A stretch of 54,735 nucleotides of DNA from Ottowia thiooxydans DSM 14619 (GCF_000422885.1 NZ_AUGX01000038.1:1-54735), one strand, 5' to 3'. Positions 22,319-32,345 are shown, counted from the first letter of the stretch. Notes: generated from the letters alone by a model not told the origin. Translations and numbers: made by a program.

Positions 22319-24927
22319 GTCCGCGCCAGGCTATGCCTGCATCCATTCAACGCGCCGTGCCGCGTCGCCGCCAAGATATGGTGGCTGCCCGGCGCGCTTG
22401 GCGAACGTGGCTGAGCACTCAAGGCATCTCCGCGGCCCGGTTCCAACAGCAAGCGTGGGATGCACATGCGCGGGGCCAAAGCGGCCTGATCAGCGCTCCC
22501 ACCGGCAGTGGAAAAACACTGGCCGCGCTCGGCGGCCCCATCATCGCGGCGATGGCTTCAGGTGCGCAAGAAGAGAAGAAAGAGCCCGGATTTCGCATGC
22601 TCTGGATCACTCCTCTTCGCGCCCTTGCCAGTGACACCCGCGAACGTATTACGAAGCCCGTGCAAGATCTTCTGCCAGCGTGGCGTGTAGCCCTGCGTAC
22701 CGGAGACGCGAGCGCCAAGGACAAGAGATTGTCGCAAACCGGTGGCGCACAGTTGCTGATCACAACGCCTGAATCACTGGCCATTCTGCTCAGTCATGAA
22801 CGCAGTGTTGAGCAATTTTCAGGGGTGCAAAGCGTGGTGGTTGACGAGTGGCACGAGCTTCTTCCCAGCAAACGGGGCGTGCTCCTTCAGCTCAACCTCG
22901 CGCGACTTCGCGTGCTTGCGCCAGAAATGCAGATTTGGGGACTTTCCGCCACCATCGGCAATCTGGACCAAGCATTGCAGGTGTTGGTTCGAGAGAGATC
23001 CGAGGCTCAAATGGTGATCATTGAAGATACACGGCCAAAGCCGTTTCATCTTCATTCGATCTTGCCGGCGGCCAATATGCGTTTGCCTTGGGCAGGACAT
23101 TTGGGCCTAGCCAATCTCGGTGAAGTTGCGAAGCTTGTTCTATCCACAAGCACCAGCATCATTTTTACCAACACGCGTTCACAGGCGGAACTTTGGTTTA
23201 CTGCGCTTAGCTCCATATGGCCGGAGCACGCTGACACGTTGGCCGTCCATCACAGCTCACTCGACCACCACGTTCGCCAAGGCGTGGAAGATGGCCTGAG
23301 AAGCGGCCAGTTGCGTTGTGTGGTGGCTACGAGCAGCCTTGATCTGGGCGTAGATTTCCCGGCAGTTGACCGTGTAATTCAGATTGGTGGTGCGCGTTCA
23401 GTGGCTAGAACGGTTCAGCGGGCAGGGCGCGCCAAGCACCGGCCAGGCGCGGCGATTCATATAGACGGTGTGGCCACCCAAGCCATGGACCTGTGCGAAT
23501 TCGCGGCGACGCGGGAATTGGCTCAGCAGCGGGTTTATGAAAGCCGAACCCCCTTGACCTTGTGTTTTGACGTATTAAGCCAGCACGTGATGTCGATGGC
23601 GCTGTCGGGTGGCTTCGAAGCAGAGGCGCTCATGGAAGAGGTCAAATCCTCGGCCGCGTTCGAAGCGATGACCATGGAGCAATGGAACGCTGTGATTGAC
23701 TTTCTCACGCGGGGCAGCAATTCACTGGTGGCCTATCCGCAGTATGAACGGCTAAAGCTTGGCACCGAAGGGCGCTACGCCGCTGCCAATCAGGTGGTGA
23801 CACGTCGGCATCGAATGGGGATTGGCACTATCGTCACGCAATCTGCGATCAGCGTGCGTTACTTGCGGGGCACGAGGCTTGGCTCCATAGAAGAGAACTT
23901 CATTGCCCGGCTGCAGCCCGGCGACGTTTTCAATTTTGCCGGGCGTAGCCTGCAGTTTGTACGAGTTGAAGGCACCACAGCGTGGGTGCGCCGCTCAGCC
24001 AGCATAGGCACCCACACACCCGCTTGGGCGGGATCCCTGATGGCCATGTCCTTGCGGGTAGGAGAGCGAATGCAAGGGCTGATGGCCCAGACCGTGCGGG
24101 ACGGCGACGACGCTAACCACCGCATCCAGACGCCAGAACTCCGGCATCTTTTGCCACTAATCCAATTGCAACAGCAGCGCTCGCGGGTTCCGCAGGAAAC
24201 CCAACTGCTGATCGAGCACGTGGGGGGAGGCCAGTCAAAGGCATCTGCCCGCCGCTCCGCGGCGAAGGTCCCGGGCCTGTTTGTTTACCCTTTTGCTGGC
24301 CGCGTCGTGCACGAAGGACTGGCGCTGCTCCTAGCCACCCGGCTGGCAACACTTGGGAGCAACACATTCTTCTGGACCTGCAACGAGATCGGTTTCATGT
24401 TGCAACCTCAGCTTCCCATCGATGAATCTAGTTTCAACTGGACTGAATTGCTGAGTCCTCAGGGCCTCCAAACGGATCTTCAAGAGGCCGTCAATTTCAG
24501 CGAGTTAGCGCGCAAGCGTTTCAAGGAAATTGCCCAAATCGCGGGCCTTGTCACGGCTCGGATACCCGGCTCGCGCGTACCCAATCGACAGCTGCAAGTG
24601 TCCGCAGGCCTGCTATTTGATGTGTTGAGCAAGTACGATCCAGACCACATTTTGCTTCTCGAGGCCAGGCAAGAGGCCCTCAATCAGGAACTGCACCTCC
24701 CCACACTGCGAGAAATACTAGGCCGCATCACCCAGCTCGAACGCGTGCAAACCTGGCCACAGAAACACACGCCTTTCTCGTTCGGTCTCTGGGCGGAAAG
24801 CTTCCGAGGACAAATTTCCAATGAAACCTGGACGGAGAAGGTCAAGCGCGCTGCGGCGCAAATGGAAGACGACGCCGCACCCGCTAGTCAGGGAAAAAAC
24901 ATGATCTCCCGGAGGAAAGCCGCATGA
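22315..24927 (+). CDS. lhr: Lhr-Core DEXH-box helicase (ligase-associated)
   Basis: This superfamily 2 helicase of 870 residues is the Lhr-Core. Walker A PTGSGKT is at residues 62-68, and the Walker B box is DEWH at 177-180. Motif III SATIG, motif V TSSLDLGVDFPAVD and motif VI RAGRAKHRPG follow, then the winged-helix and C-terminal beta domains. Lhr-Core translocates on single-stranded DNA and unwinds RNA:DNA hybrids in homologues. The ATG at 22315 (ATGA overlap with the ligase) is chosen over a GTG at 22306. Product and stop overlap PdeM by ATGA, indicating translational coupling through the operon. Confidence 0.94.
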   Translation: MSPRQAMPASIQRAVPRRRQDMVAARRAWRTWLSTQGISAARFQQQAWDAHARGQSGLISAPTGSGKTLAALGGPIIAAMASGAQEEKKEPGFRMLWITPLRALASDTRERITKPVQDLLPAWRVALRTGDASAKDKRLSQTGGAQLLITTPESLAILLSHERSVEQFSGVQSVVVDEWHELLPSKRGVLLQLNLARLRVLAPEMQIWGLSATIGNLDQALQVLVRERSEAQMVIIEDTRPKPFHLHSILPAANMRLPWAGHLGLANLGEVAKLVLSTSTSIIFTNTRSQAELWFTALSSIWPEHADTLAVHHSSLDHHVRQGVEDGLRSGQLRCVVATSSLDLGVDFPAVDRVIQIGGARSVARTVQRAGRAKHRPGAAIHIDGVATQAMDLCEFAATRELAQQRVYESRTPLTLCFDVLSQHVMSMALSGGFEAEALMEEVKSSAAFEAMTMEQWNAVIDFLTRGSNSLVAYPQYERLKLGTEGRYAAANQVVTRRHRMGIGTIVTQSAISVRYLRGTRLGSIEENFIARLQPGDVFNFAGRSLQFVRVEGTTAWVRRSASIGTHTPAWAGSLMAMSLRVGERMQGLMAQTVRDGDDANHRIQTPELRHLLPLIQLQQQRSRVPQETQLLIEHVGGGQSKASARRSAAKVPGLFVYPFAGRVVHEGLALLLATRLATLGSNTFFWTCNEIGFMLQPQLPIDESSFNWTELLSPQGLQTDLQEAVNFSELARKRFKEIAQIAGLVTARIPGSRVPNRQLQVSAGLLFDVLSKYDPDHILLLEARQEALNQELHLPTLREILGRITQLERVQTWPQKHTPFSFGLWAESFRGQISNETWTEKVKRAAAQMEDDAAPASQGKNMISRRKAA

Positions 24928-25595
24928 GTGATCCCCTCCAACAAACCGCGATCACCATCGATCTGGCGGGTCACCAGTTCAGTGCCGTCCCGGGGCGAGC
25001 CTTGTATTGGCCGGCTGAGCGCATGTTGATGATTGCAGACCTCCATCTTGGCAAGAGCGACACCTTCAGAGCTTTTGGCATCTCTGTTCCCCACTTGGCA
25101 CAGCGACACGATCTGGCTCGCTTACAGCAACTGCTGGACGAACTTCAGCCGGAATCACTGGTCATTCTGGGAGATTTCGTTCACGGTAGAGTCATTGGAG
25201 AAGACACGCGCGCTGAATGGGCCCAGTTTCGCCACGCCAATCGAGACGTTCACCTCATTCTCACGCGCGGTAACCATGACAGGGCGCTCAATCCCGCAGA
25301 GTGGCAGTTTGATGAAGTCGTACGCGAGCTCACCGTGGGCAATGTCGTACTCAGCCATGAACCCCTGCGCCCCGAAGATCTTCAGGCGTCGATTTCCCTC
25401 AATGTGCACGGTCACGTACATCCCGTATTTCGTGCAGCCGGATGGAAGCGAGCTCTTCCAGCCCTCCTACACGACGATAGGCGTCTTGTCCTTCCTGCCT
25501 TTTCGGTCTTCACGGGGGGCCAGGCCAGCCACTCACCATTAAGTCGTGTCTGGGTATTTGCCGAAGACTCGGGGTTGGTCGCGCGTGTTCAATAA
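24924..25595 (+). CDS. pdeM: Ligase-associated metallophosphoesterase PdeM (MPE)
   Basis: This 223-residue binuclear metallophosphoesterase is the last gene of the Exo-Lig-Lhr-MPE set. Metal-ligand motifs are in order: ADLHLGK, GDFVHG, GNHDRAL, SHEPL and HGHVHP. Homologues in P. putida are manganese-dependent DNA endonucleases of this operon. The ATG overlaps the helicase stop (ATGA). Size and motif order are normal. Confidence 0.92.
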   Translation: MSDPLQQTAITIDLAGHQFSAVPGRALYWPAERMLMIADLHLGKSDTFRAFGISVPHLAQRHDLARLQQLLDELQPESLVILGDFVHGRVIGEDTRAEWAQFRHANRDVHLILTRGNHDRALNPAEWQFDEVVRELTVGNVVLSHEPLRPEDLQASISLNVHGHVHPVFRAAGWKRALPALLHDDRRLVLPAFSVFTGGQASHSPLSRVWVFAEDSGLVARVQ

Positions 25596-25689
25596 CTACC
25601 GATTTCTCTCTTCAGCCTTGAACTTGGGCTACATCGCAGGCATTGTCCTATCCATTTTTGGCAGCGTAGGCGCCGTCTGAAAGCAAACC

Positions 25690-26184
25690 ATGTGGAATGA
25701 AATCATTGGAGTTTTGTCATCGGAATTTGCTGGGATTACCGATGTGTCCGAAATCACCCGAGTATTAACGCGCCTCCTCCTGGCGGCGTTACTGGGTGGT
25801 GCGCTCGGCTATGAAAGAGAACACAAGGGCAAGGCCGCGGGGCTTCGCACGCATATGTTGGTGGCCATGGGCGCCGCACTCCTGATACTGGCTCCGGGGT
25901 TAGGTGGTCTGCAGATCGCAGACATGAGCCGAGTGATTCAAGGCGTGGTCACAGGTATCGGGTTTTTAGGCGCAGGCGCCATCATCAAGCGGCAATCCGA
26001 AAAGCAAGTGGAAGGGTTGACCACGGCAGCCGGCATCTGGATGACAGCCGCTATTGGCGTTGCATGCGGGTTGGGGCGGGAATCTACGGCGGTGCTGGCC
26101 ACCGTGCTCACCCTGCTTATTCTTGCTGCGTTGCCGCGCGTTGAACCTGCGGCGGACCGTGAGAAGCAGCAAGATCCCAAGTGA
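25690..26184 (+). CDS. MgtC/SapB-family membrane protein
   Basis: This 164-residue MgtC-type inner-membrane protein has four or five hydrophobic segments. LLLAALLGGALGYEREHKGKAAGLRTHMLVAMGAAL is the signature first loop, and GFLGAGAIIK with GLTTAAGIWMTAAIGVACG is the second. Family members are tied to low-magnesium growth and, in some pathogens, virulence and ATP synthase control. The C-terminal ACT-like tail of long MgtC proteins is missing, so it is the short SapB-like form. No regulator is visible and its link to the repair operon 94 bases upstream is only positional. Confidence 0.9.
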   Translation: MWNEIIGVLSSEFAGITDVSEITRVLTRLLLAALLGGALGYEREHKGKAAGLRTHMLVAMGAALLILAPGLGGLQIADMSRVIQGVVTGIGFLGAGAIIKRQSEKQVEGLTTAAGIWMTAAIGVACGLGRESTAVLATVLTLLILAALPRVEPAADREKQQDPK

Positions 26185-26207
26185 GTCCTGCACGTAGATC
26201 GGCCTGC

Positions 26208-26966
26208 TCAAGCTGCATATCTTTTTACGAGCATCGGAAGCGCAGAAGCGAGGAGGGCAATGCCAGATGCGGTGATCAGTCCCAAAACAATCTGCCGGAA
26301 GCGGGCCTCTGAAATTCCGATATAGAGACGGGTGCCGAGCAGCGTAGGTACCAGCATGGCAGCGGCGACGATGCCAAACATTGGGAGCATCTCGACCTTC
26401 ACGATGCCGGCAACCAGGTAGGTGCCCATGGTCACTAGCAGCATGGACAAGTTGAAGTTCTGGATCACGATCCGCTGCGTATCCTTGGGAAATCCCCGCA
26501 GCGTGCACCATAAAGTAGGCACGGTACCCGTAAATCCGCCCAGGCCGCCCAGCACGCCGCCCACCATCCCTACTGCACCATCAGCCAGCCGCCCCCCAGA
26601 GGAGATCTTGGGTAGATGCTTGGTCAAAAGCATGGCCGAACCCCAAAACACCATCAAAGTGCCCAGAACCGCCTTGAACCACACCATATCCAGATGGGGC
26701 AGTAACATAACTCCAAGCGGGATTCCCATCAAGCCGCCCAGAACAAAGGGCATCAGCAACCGCCAGCTGAAACCTCGCCGCACGCTGAAGGCGGCCAGGA
26801 TCTGACCAGTCAATGCGCCAAACACGGTGAGCGCTGCGGCCAGTTGTGGCTCTAGAACCCAGGCCCAGATCGACATGGCCACCATGCCAAAGGCAAATCC
26901 GGAAAGGCCCTGCACAAATCCCGCAAGAATGGCGCCCAGAGCAACGAAGAAAAATATGGATTGCAT
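26208..26966 (-). CDS. TauE/SafE-family membrane protein (putative sulfite/anion exporter)
   Basis: This 252-residue protein has seven or eight hydrophobic helices. It begins FFFVALGAILAGFVQGLSGFAFG and repeats GGVLGGLGGFTGTVP at mid-length, both typical of TauE/SafE anion permeases. The family exports sulfite or sulfonate-derived anions, but the substrate of this copy cannot be told. It is convergent with the MgtC gene, 23 bases apart, and has no clear terminator. It is not linked by operon structure to the catabolic locus to its right. Confidence 0.87.
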   Translation of the reverse strand: MQSIFFFVALGAILAGFVQGLSGFAFGMVAMSIWAWVLEPQLAAALTVFGALTGQILAAFSVRRGFSWRLLMPFVLGGLMGIPLGVMLLPHLDMVWFKAVLGTLMVFWGSAMLLTKHLPKISSGGRLADGAVGMVGGVLGGLGGFTGTVPTLWCTLRGFPKDTQRIVIQNFNLSMLLVTMGTYLVAGIVKVEMLPMFGIVAAAMLVPTLLGTRLYIGISEARFRQIVLGLITASGIALLASALPMLVKRYAA

Positions 26967-27099
26967 TTTCTAGCTTGAGAATTTGCAGGTGACTCTCACC
27001 CAGCTTGGCGCGAAGTAGTGAAGGCTAACGCATCTCTGGGCTACTGCCATGTCCTCGTTAACATCCAGAACCTCCGCGATTTCTGACGGTTTGATCTAC

Positions 27100-27861
27100 T
27101 TATCGCTCTCGTCTCAGAGTTTGGGAAAGTTTGAATCGACCTTCTGGATAAAGGCTAATGGCTACGTAATAGACCTCCGAAAGCCCCTCTGCGTACAGCC
27201 GATAAACTGCGCGCAAAGCTGGGCTCTTGGGCGCAACCCCTAGTACAACGGCAGCCTCTTTGGGAAGTTTGCAAGCTTCCACGGTCTGCTCAATGCGGTC
27301 AATGGGGCGCTGTTGCAACTCGCTTAGAAACTGCCACACTGAGCCACGCTTGTTGCCGATCAGCGGAACCACGCTTCGATGTTCGGGGCGCAGATAGAAA
27401 TCTGTCCATGATGCAACCACCTTGGTATCAGGCGAATCGCGAAACGTTGAAACCTTGATCCACAGCTCTCCCACCTCGCCACCCAGCTCGCGCGCTAGCA
27501 TGGTATCGGCCACTACATCTTCGGTGCTAACCAGATGCAAATCCGAGGTCGAGGTGAAGCGCAAAATATCACTGGCGCTATTGGTTTGAACACTATAGGA
27601 GCCTTGGGGATTGCTGGCCATCACCACACTCCCGATGCGTGGCCGGCGTGAGACCAGGCCCTGCCGCTGCAACGCAGCCAGCGCGGCACGTGCCGTAAAG
27701 CGGCTCACGCTGTGAATCTCGCACAGTGTCATCTCCGGCGGCAAGGTGCTGCCCACCGGGTATTCTCCAGACGCGATCTGCCGCTGCAGCGTCTCGGTCA
27801 GCTCGACGTAGATAGGCTTACCCAATCTCAATCCCATTTGATGATGCGGGCGCACACCCAC
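27100..27861 (-). CDS. GntR/HutC-family regulator (UTRA effector domain)
   Basis: This 253-residue regulator has a GntR winged helix (IYVELTETLQRQIASGEYPVGSTLPPEMTLCE, then SRFTARAALAALQRQGLVSRRP) and a UTRA ligand-binding C-terminal domain. A GTG at 27861 gives the full length; an ATG at 27837 (MGLRLGK) would drop 8 residues. It is the fifth gene of the catabolic operon, 36 bases after the CoA ligase, so it is co-transcribed. The TGTCCGGACA-type sites at the three promoters of the locus are good candidates for its operators. UTRA regulators are released by a pathway ligand, probably the substrate or an acyl-CoA. Confidence 0.87.
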   Translation of the reverse strand: MGVRPHHQMGLRLGKPIYVELTETLQRQIASGEYPVGSTLPPEMTLCEIHSVSRFTARAALAALQRQGLVSRRPRIGSVVMASNPQGSYSVQTNSASDILRFTSTSDLHLVSTEDVVADTMLARELGGEVGELWIKVSTFRDSPDTKVVASWTDFYLRPEHRSVVPLIGNKRGSVWQFLSELQQRPIDRIEQTVEACKLPKEAAVVLGVAPKSPALRAVYRLYAEGLSEVYYVAISLYPEGRFKLSQTLRRER

Positions 27862-27897
27862 CAGAATGGGAGCCAGGCCGCGATTGATTGCACCGTT

Positions 27898-30060
27898 TCA
27901 GGGCGCCGCATCACACGCAATCATTGCATCGAGCGCTAGCACACCTTGTCCTTGAGGCAACACGATAACAGGATTGACATCCATCTCCGCGAGCCTGTCC
28001 GCATGATACGCGGCGAACTGAGATAGGCGCACCATGGCATCAATCAGAGCCTCCTCGTCGGCTTTGGGCTGCCCCCGAGAGCCGCGCAGCAGGGCAGCCG
28101 CCTTGGTTAGACCGATGAGCTCACGCGCCGCTTCGCGACTCAAGGGGCACATTCCAAACGCGACGTCCTTGAACAGCTCCACGGAAATGCCGCCCAAACC
28201 GAACATCAGAACCGGGCCAAAAGCCGGGTCACGTTTGATTCCAAGCACCACTTCCACACCTCGCGCCGCCATGCGCTCGACAAGAAACCCAAGAAACTCG
28301 AGCTCCGGTGCCTGCGCCTGCATCTTTTCAGCTGCCGCTTGCGCCGCTTCGGGCGTACCCAGATTGAGCGCCACCAGGCCATGCTCGCTCTTGTGCGCTA
28401 TCCCGCGTGCGAGGCCCTTCACCACCACGGTGCCCGCTAGCGCTCGCGCGCAATTTGCCACCTCTGCAGCGCTGCTAGCTACACGTGACTCCGGAACGGG
28501 GATGCCGAGCGATTTGAGAAGCCCCTTTGACTGCACCTCATCTATCAGCCCTTCTATGTTGGGTAATTCGGGAAGGCCGGCGCCAGATACACCCTGCGGA
28601 CCGTTGGGTTGGTTGAACTTGCGCGCAAAGCCATTGAGCTGCGCCGATGCACGCAAGCTGCGAGCGACGGGAATACCCATGGCACGCGCGCGCTCAAAGC
28701 CAACCTCCTGTACATACCCGGAGACCGGAATGATGGTGCTTGCCTTGTCGCTCGTGGCAATCACATCGAGCGCCTGATTCAGCCAAAGTTGAGAGCGTTC
28801 ATCACGAGGTGCGCCCACACCCACCCACAGCACTGAATCGATGGCCTCGTCTTCCAAAGCTATGGCCAGCGCGTGACGTGGCAATTCAGGGTCACTGAAC
28901 ACCGCCCCGCCCACATCGAGCGGGTTGGAAGCCTTCACGTAGCTTGGCAAGATAGCTGCCAGCTTTTGCAATGTGGAGGCAGAAAGTTCGGGTACAGGCA
29001 CACCTGCATCCGCGCATTCGTCCGCCAGAATCGAAGCTGCGCCGCCTGAGAGCGTAAATACCAGCAAACCGCCTTGGCCCACTCTTTGCTTGTTTTTCCA
29101 CTGTGCGAGCGCTGCAGCTGTCGACAGCAGATCTTCGCTTTCCAGAACCCGCAAGATGCCTTGTTCGCGACACACCGCAGTAAAAATCTCATCTGAGCCC
29201 GCCAAGGCACCGGTGTGCGACATGACGGCTTGCCGCCCCAACTCCGAAGCCCCCGCCTTGAACACCACTAGCGGCTTGCCGATTGCAAGTGCGTGGCGAG
29301 CCACTTCCACAAAGCGCTTGGGTTGGCGCAGTCCCTCAATCATCAAAGCCACCACGTCGATTTCGAGGTCTTCAAGCATGTACTGCGCCAGCTCCTCCAT
29401 GCCAATGTCCATGGCATTGCCAACGTGAGCGTAGAGGCCTATGTCAGCCCCTGCGTCTTCGCCATTGAGTAAAAGGCCGCCCATCATGGCGCCGCTTTGC
29501 GTAACCAGCCCCACGCGGCCTTTGCGCACATGAGCCATCGACTCAAAGCTGCTGTTGTAGCCAAGGCAAAGCCCTTCAGCGGGGTTGCCTGCGCCCAAAC
29601 AGTTCGGGCCGAGCATGCGCATCTGCGCGCCATCCATGATTTGTTGCAGGCGGCGGGCACGTTCAACGCCCTCCGGCCCCTGTTCTTCCCAGCCGGCACT
29701 GCAGACGACCACAGTTTTCACGCCGGCAGCCTTGCACTCCGCTACCGCGTTCAGAGTCATCTCCGCACTGAGGGCAATCATCACCAACTCGGGCACCTCA
29801 GGCAGGTCGGCGAGTGCCGGATAGCAAGCAACTCCAAACAGCTGCGGATACTTTGGGTTGATTGGATACAAACGGCCTTTGAAGCCATGTCTCAAACAGT
29901 TGCGCAGGCCACGCGACGCAGGGGTATTTGGCCGCTCTGACGCCCCTATGAACGCGATCGATCGGGGATGAAACAGTGAAAAAAGCGTGTTGCCACTATC
30001 CGCATGCAGAGCAGATTGGAGGAGGGCGGTTTCGGTCATCGTGTTCACAGAAATTCTCAC
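27898..30060 (-). CDS. ADP-forming acyl-CoA synthetase (fused alpha-beta)
   Basis: This 720-residue fused acyl-CoA ligase of the acetate-CoA ligase (ADP-forming) family has a CoA-binding domain at the front (GASERPNTPASRG, LYPINPKYP). The phospho-histidine segment MSHTGALAG follows, and a C-terminal ATP-grasp domain contains VVKGLARGIAHKSEHG. It makes an acyl-CoA from an acid, ATP and CoA. The GTG at 30060 follows the previous stop at once; an ATG at 30039 is an alternative. In this operon it probably activates the imported acid before dehydrogenation and hydration. The acid is not identifiable. Confidence 0.9.
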   Translation of the reverse strand: MRISVNTMTETALLQSALHADSGNTLFSLFHPRSIAFIGASERPNTPASRGLRNCLRHGFKGRLYPINPKYPQLFGVACYPALADLPEVPELVMIALSAEMTLNAVAECKAAGVKTVVVCSAGWEEQGPEGVERARRLQQIMDGAQMRMLGPNCLGAGNPAEGLCLGYNSSFESMAHVRKGRVGLVTQSGAMMGGLLLNGEDAGADIGLYAHVGNAMDIGMEELAQYMLEDLEIDVVALMIEGLRQPKRFVEVARHALAIGKPLVVFKAGASELGRQAVMSHTGALAGSDEIFTAVCREQGILRVLESEDLLSTAAALAQWKNKQRVGQGGLLVFTLSGGAASILADECADAGVPVPELSASTLQKLAAILPSYVKASNPLDVGGAVFSDPELPRHALAIALEDEAIDSVLWVGVGAPRDERSQLWLNQALDVIATSDKASTIIPVSGYVQEVGFERARAMGIPVARSLRASAQLNGFARKFNQPNGPQGVSGAGLPELPNIEGLIDEVQSKGLLKSLGIPVPESRVASSAAEVANCARALAGTVVVKGLARGIAHKSEHGLVALNLGTPEAAQAAAEKMQAQAPELEFLGFLVERMAARGVEVVLGIKRDPAFGPVLMFGLGGISVELFKDVAFGMCPLSREAARELIGLTKAAALLRGSRGQPKADEEALIDAMVRLSQFAAYHADRLAEMDVNPVIVLPQGQGVLALDAMIACDAAP

Positions 30061-31149
30061 TTAATGGCGTTCAAAACGGCGCAAGCCTGCAGCGTCTACA
30101 GCCGACGCCAAGAGTCCTACGCTCTCCAGATAATTCAAATGCGCGATGGCCTCACCCAGACCGAAACCGATCTGTTCATTGCGCAACTCACGCCCGAACA
30201 GCGCAGGCAGAAACTCATAAGCTGACATGGGCCTGGTGCAGGCGCTCAGCACTACCCCCAGACGCTCCTCGTGATGCGCCCGAATCTCTTCAACGCGCCG
30301 CGCAACGCCAACGAAGGGTTGTTTGTGAGAAGGCAGGAGCAGCGTTGAAGCGGGAATATCCTCAAAGCGACGCAGCGTATCCAGGTAGGAGTACAGGGGG
30401 TTCTGATCGCCGCCGGGCCACACAGCGATATTGGGTGTGATCTTCGGGAGCACCTGATCACCACCGATCAGCACCTTGCCATCCTCGCTCAGCAGACTTA
30501 AATGTTCGGGCGAATGTCCCCGGCCAATGATGGGCTTCCAGCGTCGCCCTCCCAGCTCAAGATGCTGGCTTGTATCAAGCACCCGCACCCCGATTGGCAG
30601 CGCGCACACCTGGGTGCCATAACGTGGCATGTGGTTGATCAACTCTGTCGATACTGCTGCCGGTATGCCATGCTCGATCCACAGCGGTGTGCGCTCAGCC
30701 ACTACATCGCGCTTTGGGTCCGAATAACGTCCCGCCACTTCAAGCTCTCCAGCCGTCATGTACACCGGAACTTCAGGGAATTTCTCAGCTATCCAGCCAA
30801 CCATGCCCACATGATCAGGATGATGGTGCGTCACCACGATGCGTTTCAATGACCCGTGCGCGGTAAAGAAGGGCGACGCAAACACCGAATCCCAAAGATC
30901 ACGAGCCGTCTGTGTGCTGATGCCGGTGTCAATCAAGGTCCAACCATCGGCTTCGCGAAGCAGATACAGGTTGATGTGATTGAGTGCAAACGGCAGCGGC
31001 AGGCGCAACAGGAAAATGCCCTCAGCCAGCTCTACCGGTACGCCTTCGGTAATGTCGGCCTGGTGATACTGCAGTGCAGGCAGGTTGTCCCGTCGTTGCC
31101 AAAGTTCCTGGCTGATCGTCTGTACCTGAGCCGATATAGGTGCGGTCAT
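30061..31149 (-). CDS. MBL-fold metallo-hydrolase
   Basis: This 362-residue metallo-beta-lactamase-fold enzyme has the metal motif VTHHHPDHVGMVG near residues 108-120, IGRGHSPEHLSLL later and LLPSHKQPF further on. The C-terminal third is helical. In acyl-CoA catabolic operons such hydrolases often act as thioesterases or ester hydrolases, which fits its place between an acyl-CoA dehydrogenase and a CoA ligase. Gaps to the neighbours are 3 bases or fewer. Precise chemistry is not determined. Confidence 0.87.
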   Translation of the reverse strand: MTAPISAQVQTISQELWQRRDNLPALQYHQADITEGVPVELAEGIFLLRLPLPFALNHINLYLLREADGWTLIDTGISTQTARDLWDSVFASPFFTAHGSLKRIVVTHHHPDHVGMVGWIAEKFPEVPVYMTAGELEVAGRYSDPKRDVVAERTPLWIEHGIPAAVSTELINHMPRYGTQVCALPIGVRVLDTSQHLELGGRRWKPIIGRGHSPEHLSLLSEDGKVLIGGDQVLPKITPNIAVWPGGDQNPLYSYLDTLRRFEDIPASTLLLPSHKQPFVGVARRVEEIRAHHEERLGVVLSACTRPMSAYEFLPALFGRELRNEQIGFGLGEAIAHLNYLESVGLLASAVDAAGLRRFERH

Positions 31150-31152
31150 GAG

Positions 31153-32298
31153 TCAAAGCCCCATCTGCTTGGCAATGATGGTGCGCTGAATCTCCGAAGC
31201 TCCCGCACCAATCATGCCAATCCGTGAATCACGGAAGAACAGCTCCATGTCGTACTCCTTGAGCACACCATAGCCACCCATCACTTGCACCCCGTTGTTG
31301 GCGATGTCGAACATAGCCTCGCTGGCGTACAGCTTGGCCATGGACATTTCCTTGAAGCACGGCATGTTCTGCTCCAGCATCCACGCCACGCGGTAACCCA
31401 GCAAGCGCGCCACATCGGTCTTGATCTGCATATCGGCCAGCTTGTGCTGCACGGCCTGGAATTTGGAAATCGCCTGGCCAAACTGCTTACGGCCCTTGGC
31501 GTAGGCTGACACATAATCAATCATCGCCTGTGAGGTGCCCGCATACATCATCGCCACGCTGAGCCGCTCAATGCCTAGCCCGCTGTTGAGGTTGGCCCAC
31601 CCCTCATGCAATTTGCCCATCATGCGCTCGCGCGGCACTTTGACGTCACGGAAGAACACCTCATTGGTGTGCGTCGCGGAGCGGCCCATCTGCTTGAGCG
31701 GACGGATCTCGATGCCCGGCGATTTGGCATCCACCAGGAAAATCGTGATGCCATTGTGTTTTTTTTCTGGCTTCCGAATGGTGCGCGTGACTGTGACAAT
31801 CTGATCTGCCACATGCGCATTGGTCGTGAACATTTTTTGCCCATTCAACAGAAAATGATCACCGCGCTCCTCGGCAAACAATTCCACGGCTGCGGCGTCT
31901 GAGCCCACATTGGGCTCACTCAGCGCAAATGCGAGCTTGGTTTTCCCCGCGACGACCTTGGGCAGGAACTCGTCCTTTTGCGCCTCAGTACCGTAGGTCA
32001 TGATGTTGTAGGCGCCCAGCACCACTGAGGTGAAATACGAGGTACCTGCTCCGTACCATCCGTAGCCAGCTTCCTCCAAGAAGATTGCGAGTTCCATGGG
32101 ACCAAGACCCGCGCCGCCGTATTTCTCTGGGAAGGGGATGCCCATCCATCCCTGTGCAGCCATCTTGTCGTAGAGTTCGTGCGGAAACTTGTCGTTATCG
32201 CTGCAGTCTCGGATGTACTCCCGCGTGCATTCCCGCTTCATGAACTTGCGCACTGACTCGCGCAGCATCTGCTGCTCTTCGGTGAATCCAAATTCCAT
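31153..32298 (-). CDS. Acyl-CoA dehydrogenase
   Basis: This 381-residue flavoprotein introduces a double bond into an acyl-CoA and passes electrons to ETF. Family landmarks are PEKYGGAGLGPME, ALSEPNVGSDAAAV, QAVQHKLADMQI, VMGGYGVLKEYDMEL and C-terminal SEIQRTIIAKQ. The position where medium-chain enzymes have their catalytic Glu in YEGT reads IGAGASE, so the base is elsewhere or the specificity is unusual. It comes second in the operon, 47 bases after the enoyl-CoA hydratase. Expected to work in sequence with it. Confidence 0.93.
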   Translation of the reverse strand: MEFGFTEEQQMLRESVRKFMKRECTREYIRDCSDNDKFPHELYDKMAAQGWMGIPFPEKYGGAGLGPMELAIFLEEAGYGWYGAGTSYFTSVVLGAYNIMTYGTEAQKDEFLPKVVAGKTKLAFALSEPNVGSDAAAVELFAEERGDHFLLNGQKMFTTNAHVADQIVTVTRTIRKPEKKHNGITIFLVDAKSPGIEIRPLKQMGRSATHTNEVFFRDVKVPRERMMGKLHEGWANLNSGLGIERLSVAMMYAGTSQAMIDYVSAYAKGRKQFGQAISKFQAVQHKLADMQIKTDVARLLGYRVAWMLEQNMPCFKEMSMAKLYASEAMFDIANNGVQVMGGYGVLKEYDMELFFRDSRIGMIGAGASEIQRTIIAKQMGL

Positions 32299-32345
32299 GT
32301 GGTTTGTCTCCTGATAAGTGAATGTCTAACGCAGGCTGAATTCAG

